Assembly (NCBI GenBank): GCA_024734495.1
Contig: JALMQS010000409.1
Coordinates: forward strand, 434,305 to 498,304
DNA from: Forficula auricularia
Lineage: Eukaryota; Arthropoda; Insecta; Dermaptera; Forficulidae
DNA length: 64,000 bases
Direction of reading: 5' to 3'
Shown: piece by piece, positions 1 to 8,230 of the stretch
Numbering within the stretch: position 1 is the stretch's first letter
How the letters are laid out: every line of letters begins with the position of its first letter
Notes under the pieces: model-generated
Seen by the model: the letters and a program-made list of their open reading frames with translations, nothing else
Databases searched by the model: none
What the model was told of the DNA's origin: nothing
Program-made: the position numbers and the translations under genes

Positions 1-66
1 AGCAGAGTTGTTGAATCATAAAGAGAAACAAAGAAGTTGTCCTTTGCTTGATGTAAATAAACATAT
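1..66 (+). repeat. Fragment of the GCCGAGAGTAGCAG fold-back family
   Basis: The window opens inside a small fold-back repeat. It matches, in inverse orientation, the segment at 1574-1620 just beyond the mariner element (shared AAAGAGAAACAAAGA). Related pieces occur near 4121, 28930, 36235, 49280, 51850, 53020 and 61680. It is non-coding and has no recognised superfamily. Confidence 0.7.
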
Positions 67-77
67 ACATATATACA

Positions 78-269
78 GCGGCGTAGCCAACAGGGAAGGG
101 TTCCTTCCCCCCCCCCCCCAAGGGCAAGCTCATGGATGAGTAACGGCAACTACAAACCGTTTCTCATGGAAATACCTATTTGTTTTAATAAAAAAATTCC
201 CATTAAATATTTTGCTTTGTGGATTGACCCCCCCCCCCCACCATGAAAAATTTCTGGCTACGCCACCGC
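78..269. repeat. Small terminal-inverted-repeat element with two poly-C tracts
   Basis: The ends are GCGGCGTAGCCA (78-89) and its near-complement TGGCTACGCCACCGC (255-269). The interior holds two runs of nine or more C, near 108 and 229. The size and lack of an ORF suggest a non-autonomous DNA element. The superfamily cannot be assigned. Confidence 0.5.
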
Positions 270-290
270 ATTATATGTATATATATAAGG

Positions 291-1563
291 TTGGCAACTA
301 AGTAATTGCGGATTTCACTCATAGGTGGCTTCAGTTGAATTTTTAGGTTTGCTGGCGTAGTCCAAATGTAAAACACATTTTGTTATTTGATAGTTGGCAA
401 TTCAGCTGTCAATCAGTAAAAAAGTTTTTTGATCGGTTGCGTAGTTTTCGTTTGGCGTTCGTTGAAAAATGGAAAATCAAAAGGAACATTTTCGTCATAT
501 TTTGCTTTTTTATTTCCGCAAAGGGAAAACGCATCGCAAGCTCACAAAAAGTTATGTGCTGTTTATGGCGACGAAGCCTTTAAAGAACGGCAGTGTCAAA
601 ATTGGTTTGCCAAATTTCGTTCTGGTGATTTTTCACTCAAAGATGAAAAACGCTCTGGTCGTCCAGTTGAAGTTGATGACGACCTAATCAAAGCAATAAT
701 CGATTCGGATCGTCACAGTACAACACGTGAGATTGCAGAGAAGCTTCATGTATCACATACATGCATTGAAAATCACTTAAAACAACTTGGCTATGTTCAA
801 AAAACTCGATACATGGGTTCCTCACGAACTGAAAGAAACGCATTTAACGCAACGCATTAACAGCTGCGATTTGATAAAGAAGCGTAATGAAAATGATCCA
901 TTTTTAAAACGACTGATAACTGGCGATGAAAAATGGGTTGTTTACAACAATATCAAGCGGAAAAGATCGTGGAGCAGGCCAGGTGAACCAGCTCAAACAA
1001 CATCAAAAGCTGGTATTCATCAAAAGAAGGTTTTGTTATCAGTTTGGTGGGATTACAAAGGAATTGTCTACTTTGAACTCTTACCTCCCAACCGAACGAT
1101 CCAATTCTGTTGTCTACATTCAACAACTAACGAAATTAAACAATGCAGTTGAAGAAAAGCAGGCCGAATTGACAAATCGAAAAGGTGTTGTATTCCATCA
1201 TGACAATGCAAGGCCACACACATCTTTGGTCACTCGGCAAAAATTATTGGAGCTTGGTTGGGATGTTTTGCCACATCCACCATATAGTCCTGACCTTGCA
1301 CCATCTGATTACTTTTTATTTCGATCTTTACAAAACTCCTTGAATGGTAAAAATTTCAATAATGATGATGATGTCAAATCGTACCTGATTCAGTTTTTTG
1401 CTAATAAAAACCAGAAGTTTTATGAACGTGGGATTATGATGCTGCCTGAAAGATGGCAAAAGGTCATTGATCAAAATGGGCAATACATTACAGAATAAAG
1501 TTATTTAGTTCCATGAAAAAATTGTCTTTGATTTTCTAAAAAAAATCCGCAATTACTTAGTTG
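291..1563 (+). mobile_element. mariner (Tc1/mariner) element, probably mellifera subfamily, inactive
   Basis: The left end (295-315) and right end (1543-1563) are 21-bp perfect inverted repeats of the type CAACTAAGTAATTGCGG. The full left terminus begins TTGGCAACTAAG, which resembles mellifera-subfamily mariner ends. The outermost bases of the right end have decayed into a (GT)n run, so no TA target duplication is clear. The ~1.27 kb length fits a full mariner. It lies between inverted arms of a fold-back repeat (1-66 and 1574-1620), so it probably inserted into that repeat. Confidence 0.9.
469..1498 (+). pseudogene. mariner transposase pseudogene (DD34D), frameshifted
   Basis: Mariner transposase catalyses cut-and-paste transposition at TA sites. 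Here the reading frame starts at MENQKEHF (469) and must change at least three times (near 525, 800 and 1105) before the stop at 1496-1498. The N-terminal paired-type helix-turn-helix region includes RSGRP and IAEKLHVSHTCIENHL. The WVPHEL linker motif is intact. The catalytic triad is still readable: TGDEKW (about 922), HHDNARPHT (about 1198) and SPDLAPSDYF (about 1290), with 34 residues between the second and third aspartates. The total coding length (~345 codons) is normal for the family. The frameshifts make it non-functional as a single protein. Family assignment is secure; the exact frameshift positions are approximate. Confidence 0.92.
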
Positions 1564-1573
1564 TGTGTGTGTA

Positions 1574-1760
1574 TGTTTATTTGCATCAACCACAGGACAA
1601 TCTCTTTGTTTCTCTTTATGTACCTGTCGATGATGGTCTTGAAAGTCTCAACGTTATATGTCACCGGAAAGATAGATACGAGAAGAGAGTCTCTAGAAGT
1701 CTAGGAATAATTACGTTTGTTCAGTTATTAGTATTAATTTTTAATCGCAAAAGGTTTTGA
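1574..1760. repeat. Inverted partner of the window-start repeat plus short unassigned DNA
   Basis: Positions 1574-1620 are the reverse complement of bases about 14-60, closing a fold-back around the mariner. The remaining ~140 bases to the hAT MITE show nothing recognisable. A 65-codon open frame spans 1563-1760 but resembles nothing and runs through repeat sequence. Confidence 0.6.
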
Positions 1761-1824
1761 ATCTCTAGAGCAGCCCTTCTTAAACTTTTTTAATTGGCGA
1801 CCCCATTTTGACTGAGAAGTCATT

Positions 1825-2132
1825 TTTTTTACTTATGGAAAGTGGTGTAGGTTTTAGGTGAAACATGATGTTAATTGATAGAGTAAAGGGTGTGTAGTTT
1901 CACAGTGAATGAAATAAAACTCAAAGAGGTTTATACAAACTCAATATATTTCGGATTATTAGTCCATCATCATGAGTTTACAAGTTAATACTGTAGTATT
2001 AATACTGTAGTATTAACTTGTAAACTCCTGATGATGGACTAATAATCCGAAATATATTGAGTTTGTATAAACCTCTTTGAGTTTTATTTCATTCACTGTC
2101 AAACTACACACCCTTTACTCTATTGATTGAGG
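1825..2132. repeat. Palindromic element, family B (hammerhead-bearing)
   Basis: Two arms of ~128 bases (about 1872-1999 and 2000-2128) are near-perfect reverse complements, with almost no spacer. The outer portion (1829-1872) carries a GGTGTAGGTTTTAGG tract seen again at 32480 and, diverged, at 19485, 22890 and 42318. AGTCATT at 1818-1824 and 2133-2139 is a probable 7-bp target duplication. Each arm holds one hammerhead-like motif on opposite strands; the left one is broken. Confidence 0.8.
2018..2068 (+). ncRNA. Hammerhead-like ribozyme motif, family B, intact core
   Basis: The core CTGATGA (2028-2034) is followed by one extra T, a GGA/TCC hairpin with a 7-base loop (2036-2048), and GAAA (2049-2052). 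A minimal AT-only stem III and cleavage triplet ATT (2056-2058) follow. The flanks pair as stem I: bases 2019-2027 with 2059-2067 give nine consecutive pairs, two of them G-U. This is type I topology (open at stem I). The extra base before stem II is not canonical. Self-cleavage is inferred, not shown. Confidence 0.6.
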
Positions 2133-2269
2133 AGTCATTGTTGCCCTATGTTTAAGCTACACCAAAATTCAGTTTTGCGACCCAGAGTTTAAGGAGGAGC
2201 CCTGCTCTAGAGAAATAGGATCAATTCTCCTATCACTTATATATCTTTTATATAAAATTTTTTTTTAGA

Positions 2270-2689
2270 ATGTTTGCATTTTTAAGGGTAGTTTATTTGA
2301 AGTCTAATTTGAAAAACGGTAATTACCCCTTTGAAATAATTTTTAAAATTATGAAATACATAGATATTATAAAACAATAAGTACTTTTTGAGAAAATGAT
2401 CAAAAACCCCGAAAGCTATCTAAAAAACGACGTTTTAGAGAGCATGAGCACTCAAAAATAAGCATTGAATAAATGATGAAATTTCCATATGAAATGATAA
2501 ATGGATTTGTGACATAGAGGAGAATTTTCAAATCCATATAAATCGAAATTTAAAATCGGTTTTCGAGATTTGTGACTATTTTCTCAAAAAGTACTTAATC
2601 AATTTCGTTCAAAATTGGATATAATTATTAATAATTAATTGTTTTATAATATTTATTTATTTCATATTTTAAAAAATTATTTCAAAGGA
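2270..2689. repeat. Fold-back repeat, left arm and core (split by a LINE)
   Basis: Bases about 2275-2400 are the reverse complement of 2580-2689 continued by 3766-3835. Landmarks are AAGGGTAGTTTATTTGAAG at 2284 and its complement near 3790, and GTACTTTTTGAGAAAAT at 2380 and its complement at 2580. The right arm is cut by the LINE insertion at 2689. The element has no ORF and no known family. Confidence 0.75.
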
Positions 2690-3754
2690 GGGGCTAGTCA
2701 TCATTAAAATATTCAAACAGGCGGGAATAAAATTCAGGAGAGAAGACTAATCTACAACCTATATCAAAACCAGACGGCAATTATAAATATTGGAGATGAG
2801 CAAAGAGAAGCCAAAATAAAAAAAGGTGTAAGACAAGGATGTGTGCTGTCACCCATGATTTTCAACTTATACATAGAAGAAGCGATTAAAGAATTCAAAG
2901 ACAAAATTGATACAGTTATCGAAATGCAAGGTCAAAAGATCGCTATGTTAAGATTTGCCGATGACATTGCCCTTCTAGGAAGCAATAAAAAAGAATTAGA
3001 GGACGCCCTGAATGGAATAAACCAAATCCTAATAGAAGAAATCAAAATGAAAATAAACAAGAATAAAACCAAGGTCCTAGTATGTACAAAAAAAGAACAA
3101 ACGAGACAGGAATGCATCAAAATTAACCAAGAAAACTTAGAAGGAGTTAAGGAATTCCGCTACCTAGGAAGTAAAATAACATGGGATGGGAGGAGCGAAA
3201 ACGAAATTAAATCAAGAATTGCCCAAGCAAAAATGGGGTTTAATTCAAAACAAAAACTACTATGCTCCTCCTCAATCAGCTTAGAAAACAGGAAGATGCT
3301 ATTGAAGACATATATATGGAGCATAGCCATGTACGGGTGTGAAACCTGGACAATTAGAGAAGTGGAGAGAAAAAGATTAGAGGCTTTCGAAATGTGGGGC
3401 TACAGAAGAATGATGAATATCAAATGGATGGATAAAATTACAAATGAAGAAGTTCTTGGAAGAATCGGAGAAAAAAGATCCTTGTGGAAGAGTCTGAAGA
3501 AGAGAAGAGGTCAGATGATGGGGCACACACTGAGACATGGGGGACTGCTTAGGGATATCTTGGAGGGGGAGGTGGGAAAGAAAAGGGGAAGGGAAGACCC
3601 AGATTAGAATATTTCAAACCAAATACTGGGGATATGGGATGCCAGACATTTAGAGAGGTCAAACAGCTGGCGGGGGACAGAGTCGAGTGGAGACGGATTG
3701 TTGCATCAAACCAGTCTTAGGACTGTATACTCAATGATGATGATGATGATGATG
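2690..3754 (+). mobile_element. 5'-truncated non-LTR retrotransposon (RTE-like LINE)
   Basis: An ~1.06 kb insertion with the perfect 11-bp target duplication ATTTCAAAGGA (2679-2689 and 3755-3765) interrupts the fold-back repeat. It contains only the C-terminal half of a reverse transcriptase and ends in a (GAT)n microsatellite (3733-3754). A short simple-repeat tail in place of poly(A) and severe 5' truncation are typical of RTE and related LINEs. Confidence 0.88.
2706..3720 (+). pseudogene. Reverse transcriptase C-terminal half of the RTE-like LINE
   Basis: The reverse transcriptase copies element RNA at the target site. The long open stretch is 2843-3607 (254 codons). It includes GCVLSPMIFNLY just before and the catalytic FADDIALL motif (residues ~38-45 of that stretch), followed by a thumb region with YLGSKITWDG and YGCETWTI. 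The frame extends upstream (RRLIYNLYQNQ) and, after a one-base shift near 2740, to KIFKQAGIKF at 2706. After 3607 the C-terminus continues in another frame (GRPRLEYFKQILGDMG) to a stop near 3720. The endonuclease and RT N-terminus are absent through 5' truncation. Closest family by motif style is RTE; clade not certain. Confidence 0.85.
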
Positions 3755-3765
3755 ATTTCAAAGGA

Positions 3766-4118
3766 CTAATTAGCGTTTTTTCAAATTAGACTTTAAATAA
3801 ACTACCCTTAAAAATTCAAATATTCTAAAAAAAAATATTTGATATAAAAGATAAAATTAAATAACACACAGATATGAAATTTCAATAGATTAAATTGAGT
3901 ATGTAATTTGAAAAAAAAATAAAACTTTTGTACATTTCTAGTCGACTTGCTGCCTGAGACGAGAAACTGAATCTTTTCATAAAATTTCATTTGAACTACA
4001 AAATTCTTAATTAAAATGCTATTTTCCTACATTATGGTCATACTGTGATCGTTAAGATAAATTAAAATGATAAAATAAAATCGTTTTCTTTCTCATTTAT
4101 ATTAAATTGTAAATTTTT
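3766..4118. other. Right arm of the split fold-back, then plain AT-rich DNA
   Basis: 3766-3835 completes the right arm of the fold-back described at 2270. From 3840 to 4118 I see only AT-rich DNA with no ORF or repeat match within the window. Confidence 0.5.
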
Positions 4119-4120
4119 AT

Positions 4121-4784
4121 GCCGAGAGTAGCAGAATTTTTATATATTGAAGGAGACAATAAAAGAGTGTGTCTTCTGCTGGAATTATAAATTTTTATTT
4201 ATAACGAGTCCGCCTCCGTGGTCTAATGGTCAGAGTAACTGACTGGCAACCGGGAGGTCTCGGGTTCGATTCCCGGCTATACCTAGACACTTTTTCTGTA
4301 AGTATAGGGTCTGGTAATAAAAATTAAGTGGGAGATAAATTTAACCGAATTTATCGCGCGGGAGAATTTACCACTGCTCGAAGCCCCTAAAACCTTAGTA
4401 AATTGGATATTGAATTGTATCTAAGTTTTTGAGATTGGCTCGTGATCCCGGCTTCTTTTTTCCTTCTGCTCTGTTCTTTTCACGATGGAGAGGCCAGCCC
4501 ATATTGGCCTTTAGGGGATCCACCTTCTGGTGTATCTCCTCCTCACATCAATATCAAAAAAAAAAAAAATGATTATAGTTTCGAGGGCTTTGCCCTCTTC
4601 AACAGTCTATTACAATTGATTCACAGGAATAAATGTATGGATGGAAAGTGAATTTTTACACGTGTCTGGGCAAATTATGATTTTATCGTTTATACTTCTT
4701 TCATTTTTTTGGCTGAAGGTGGCGGTATACACACTCTTTTATTGTCTCCTTCAATATACCTATAAAAATTCTGCTATCCTCGGC
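4121..4784. repeat. GCCGAGAGTAGCAG fold-back element carrying a SINE
   Basis: The left arm 4121-4175 (GCCGAGAGTAGCAG then TTGAAGGAGACAATAAAAG) is the reverse complement of 4727-4784. The ~550 bases between are mostly a tRNA-derived SINE. Single arms of this family occur at 49280, 51848 and 53024, so the unit is a dispersed small fold-back or MITE family. Confidence 0.75.
4210..4569 (+). mobile_element. tRNA-derived SINE, full length
   Basis: The head (4210-4283) has an A-box-like GTGGTCTAATGGTCAG and a B-box GGTTCGATTCC, the two internal RNA polymerase III promoter elements. A ~270-base body and a terminal A-run (4556-4569) follow. The body from 4369 is repeated at 60583-60789 with about 90% identity by eye. 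The anticodon arm does not fold properly, so this is a SINE head and not a tRNA gene. No clear target duplication was found. Confidence 0.85.
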
Positions 4785-4799
4785 AAAAAAACTTTCAAT

Positions 4800-4870
4800 T
4801 TAATTATATACATTATTCATAAGGAGAAATCGCTGAGGTTATCCTCTGCTAGATGCAAATAAACATTAAC
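4800..4870. repeat. Short piece of fold-back family (TCCTCTGCTAGATGCAAAT)
   Basis: GTTATCCTCTGCTAGATGCAAATAAACA near 4838-4866 matches the inner part of the window-start repeat (bases 37-62). It is probably the tail of the adjoining fold-back. Confidence 0.45.
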
Positions 4871-4984
4871 TTATATAAGATTGAAGTAGTTTTTGGAGAC
4901 TGACTGATAAGTTAATTTAGTGAATTTTGATGAAGCAGTCCAAAATTCAAAAAGAGAGATAATTTTAAACTATCTTTTTTTTAT

Positions 4985-5035
4985 TCAAAAACTGACGTTT
5001 CAGAGGTTTATTCCCTCCTTCTTCAGGGTTTTGAA
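4985..5035 (-). ncRNA. Hammerhead-like motif, family A, left arm
   Basis: Read on the minus strand: CTGAAGA (complement of 5020-5026), one extra A, a GGAGG/CCTCT hairpin, GAAA, then CGTC. Flanks TTCAAAACC and GTTTTTGAA pair as stem I, with a mismatch at the first position. It is slightly degraded compared with the right arm. Confidence 0.5.
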
Positions 5036-5205
5036 GTACAGTGAAGGAAATTCAATATGACATTCACCTCTGTCTTCTCTCTCAGTAGACAGTAACAATA
5101 TTATATAGTATTTCATTGTCAGGAGAATTTATTGGGACTAACTTGTTACTGCCACTGAGAGCGGAGACAGGGGAATGTCACATTGGATTTCCTTCACTCA
5201 CCTTT

Positions 5206-5252
5206 CAAAACCCTGAAGAAGGAGGGAATAAACCTCCGAAATGTCGGTTTTT
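5206..5252 (+). ncRNA. Hammerhead-like motif, family A, right arm
   Basis: CTGAAGA (5213-5219), extra A (5220), hairpin GGAGG...CCTCC (5221-5237), GAAA (5238-5241), then TGTC (5242-5245), where GTC would be the cleavage triplet. Stem I pairs 5207-5212 (AAAACC) with 5246-5251 (GGTTTT), six Watson-Crick pairs directly against the core. Stem III is minimal, so cleavage as a dimer would be expected if it works. Confidence 0.6.
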
Positions 5253-5300
5253 TAATGAAAAAGATAGTTTAAAATTATCTCTTTTTTGAATTTTATAAAA

Positions 5301-6825
5301 TAAATACAAATATTTTATAAAACAATATTTAATCGTTTAATTAATCCCATAGGTTTAAGATTTGTATTTATTTTATATAGTTATATTAAAATATATCATC
5401 TGTTTTCTTAATTAGAAATATTTACTCTATCTCATAGCCTCAAATTCTCAAATACTTAAGTTCAAGTAGATAAATTCGTTTTTTAGTAATAGCAAGCTCG
5501 TCCCTTCTTCATAACTATAAAATGGTAACAACCCATTTTCGCACATTGTTGAACAAAGAATCAAATTTAGAAGTATGTTTTTTTTATGCATAGTAGAGTT
5601 AATAAATCTTAAATCTGAACTTTTTCATAATTTATTAATTTAATACCTTAAAAATAGGAAAGAGATTAACCAGACAAGCCAAATATAGAATAAATTTCGT
5701 AAAAATTAGTTTATTTTTCATATTTAAAGAGAAGCTGGCCTAATCCGGGATTATCTAAAGTCATTCGTGGTATATGAGCTTTAAGGCCCAGTTCTGAATA
5801 CAGTCAGGGGAGTGAGAATGGACAGGGTTCAAACACCCTCATTTAACAAAATAGAACATTATGATTGGCGATGTCCCTTAGAAGGGGTAGAAAACGAAGA
5901 ATCGTATAAAATATAGCCTCCACCCGCCGAGGAGACACGATTGAAAATGCATAAAAGGATCAACACGAAGAAATAGTCTATATATTATTATATAATAGTC
6001 TCTATATTATTCTCTCCATATTACGCTCTCTATTACTTTATCCAGCTCTTATATTACATTCCCTATATTATACACGCTCTCTCTATCACTCTTCTCTATC
6101 ATTCCCTCTATACTCCATTATACTACAACGCTCTTATCATTGAAATTATCGCTCCGCATCTCTACACCACATTTACATCGCTATTCTTCCAATATTCACG
6201 GCGCCTACATCAACTCGATATCACGAGTATATTTCTTCGTCCTGGAGCCGTTTTAGCGGACATTTACATTCATCCACTTGCTAGCCCCTCCATTGGCACT
6301 TATATCATTAGCACGATAGCTAATTGAATAGCACGGGCAAGAATATCTGTCCGGCACTCGTGAAGACACCACAGAGGCTTATCAAAAAGGCGAGACTCCT
6401 GGGACATTACGTACTCTTCGACGTGGCAGTCTACGGAACCTGAGCGAGAGGTGGACACGGCACAGATAGCGCTGTTCGAATTATTTGAACCGATCAGCAC
6501 ACCTCGAGAGCAAACGTAAATAATCATAATTTCTTTGAACGATCTCCGTTCACCCATTAAAGCCATCCAATCAATCGATTCTTGCTGACTGTTAAATTCA
6601 CAAAGGACCTTAATAAATCATATATTGTAAATTATATTCTTGATTATCTTTTACTGTTAAGAAAATTTCCCCATTCTCCTTTGCAGCTAGAATTCATTCA
6701 ATTATTTTTATTTTATTTTTGCCTATTTAAAATTATTTTTTTTTATTTTTTTTTGTAAATTCATTTCATAAGATTAACTTCAGTAACGTAGAATTTGAAA
6801 AATAAGAGTAAATTCAGTAGTTTAT
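5301..6825. other. AT-rich DNA without recognised genes; pyrimidine/TA-rich tract inside
   Basis: 5980-6135 is a degenerate CTCTATATTA-type low-complexity tract. 6240-6560 is less AT-rich and holds an 88-codon minus-strand open frame (6300-6566) that I do not recognise. No start context, splice signal or family motif supports a gene there. Confidence 0.5.
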
Positions 6826-7265
6826 CAAACTAGTACAACGAGATACACTGAGTTACACACCACCACCTCCACGTCTATAAAGGTTAGTATTCTCACACTC
6901 AGGAATATTCCCCTTAAAAGTACCCCAACAGAACTAATTTCCCTACCCCTCCAACCACATACCCTCCCTAACCCCATTGCATGGTGGAGGTTTCGCTGGG
7001 ATTACATGCCCCTCCAACCACTTACCCTCCCTAACCCCATTGAACCCCCACCCCACGAACCACACCCTCAACCCCAACCCCGACCCTACACCACCACCCT
7101 TTGGACCTCACCCCGTGTCCTCCACCCCGCCCCACACTACCATACCACCCCGTGCTTACCCCCGCACCCCCACCCGTGACTCTGGATCGTCACCTGAACA
7201 ACCCGCCCTCCAATTTCCATACCCCTCCAACCACATACCCTCCCTAACCCCATTGAAACTATATA
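6826..7265 (-). mobile_element. C-rich block, probable minus-strand Helitron-like remnant
   Basis: The block is extremely C/A-rich. A ~34-base unit (CCCCTCCAACCACATACCC type) recurs at about 6950, 7009 and 7222. Its complement resembles the G-rich sequence preceding the Helitron-like ends at 25326 and 30330. On the minus strand it finishes TTGTACTAG followed by T (complement of 6826-6834), consistent with a Helitron CTRR end. The open frame 6977-7273 is compositional. Confidence 0.4.
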
Positions 7266-8220
7266 CATTATAATATGTCCATAAATTATATCAATTAATT
7301 ATTTTTAAGGTAGAAAAATAAAAAAACTTTATCTCTAATACTATTCTTTATTTGATTCAATTTTTAAAATACCTATATAGTATATATTCTTTTTAATACA
7401 TGTTTATATTTTGAACCAAAATCCCAGGATCTGTTATGTTCTTAACAGTCGCGTGGATTGTCCTAAACAGGCCCTGTATCAAAATTTGTCAGGGGGCCCT
7501 TCTATCCGATGTGGATAACATTTTACAAATTTTCTTACACACGTCGGGGCCCCTGTAGTCTGGGGCCCCGTATCATTCTACACGGCTGATAGCTACGCCC
7601 TTGGTTCTTAAGGTATAAAGATAAACCGGCCCTGTCTGTGGGGATAAATTAATCCATAAGGTGAAAAAGGTGCAAACATCTAATTTTTGAATAATATTTT
7701 GACGGATTGATTGAACTGTGTGTACTTTAAGCGACAGAAATAATCTATTTGTGGTTTTGTCAGGTTTTTCCAAAAATTGAGTTGTTTGTTCCAACAGGTT
7801 TGTCGAATTGAATGGCACAGAAGCACGCGGGCGGCATCGGCTTTAAAAGCTAACAAGAGATCGATAGCTGGTCCAATCTCGCCCTTCACCCCTAAGCTCA
7901 ACCACCCTCTCTCTGGGCACCCCATGGCCCAACAGCCCAGCTGCCCCTCTAGGCCGCTCCAGCATACTCTTCTGCTGCGCACTTCTCCATAGATATATGG
8001 CTAACTAAGTATTCTAGGACATATGGTGCCGTTATCCACTTACTATTGGTCAAAGGGGATCAAGGGAATGAATGAATCTAATTCTTGTTCCTCGAGGGAC
8101 ATACTCTATACGGACCGTAGGCGATTACTATTACTATAGATCGTCATCGTTATAATTGTCTTCGGGATTGCTCGCTGGGGCGGTTTCCCCTGTATTTGTT
8201 GAGACGTCTTCTGTTATATT
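7266..8220. other. Fragments of DNA transposon ends and unassigned DNA
   Basis: 7470-7605 contains GGGGCCC blocks and the complement of GGGCGTAGCTATCAGCCG, a sort of end common in insect DNA transposon remnants. 7800-7990 is GC-richer with overlapping open frames on both strands (a 100-codon frame on minus) but no motif I can name. 7990-8220 shows nothing. Confidence 0.4.
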
Positions 8221-8230
8221 ATATCTTCAT

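Larger units (their letters stand above)
1771..2204. mobile_element. hAT-type MITE with 8-bp target duplication, interrupted
   Basis: The ends are CAGCCCTTCTTAAAC and GTTTAAGGAGGAGCCCTG, i.e. CAG...CTG termini. They are bounded by the 8-bp direct repeat CTCTAGAG (1763-1770 and 2205-2212), the duplication length of hAT transposons. There is no ORF. The interior is mostly a younger palindromic insertion (1825-2132), flanked by AGTCATT on both sides, so the original MITE was only ~120 bp. Confidence 0.8.
4913..5300. repeat. Palindromic element, family A (hammerhead-bearing)
   Basis: The left arm (about 4913-5065) and right arm (about 5175-5300) are reverse complements around a diverged ~110-base centre. 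Each arm carries a hammerhead-like motif, on the minus strand at 4985-5035 and on the plus strand at 5206-5252. The same family appears at 25900-26255, 62390-62640 and 62765-62985, with a shared outer motif TTTGATGAAGCAG. Confidence 0.8.

Noticed and set aside
4210..4283. Functional tRNA gene
   Set aside because: A and B boxes are present, but the anticodon and acceptor stems do not form; a SINE body and A-tail follow.
6190..6260. LTR retrotransposon primer-binding site (GGCGCC)
   Set aside because: Only the six-base GGCGCC is suggestive; no LTR pair, polypurine tract or coding region adjoins.
6977..7273. 98-codon plus-strand open frame, proline/threonine-rich
   Set aside because: It is produced by a C/A-rich low-complexity block with internal repeats; no start context or domain.
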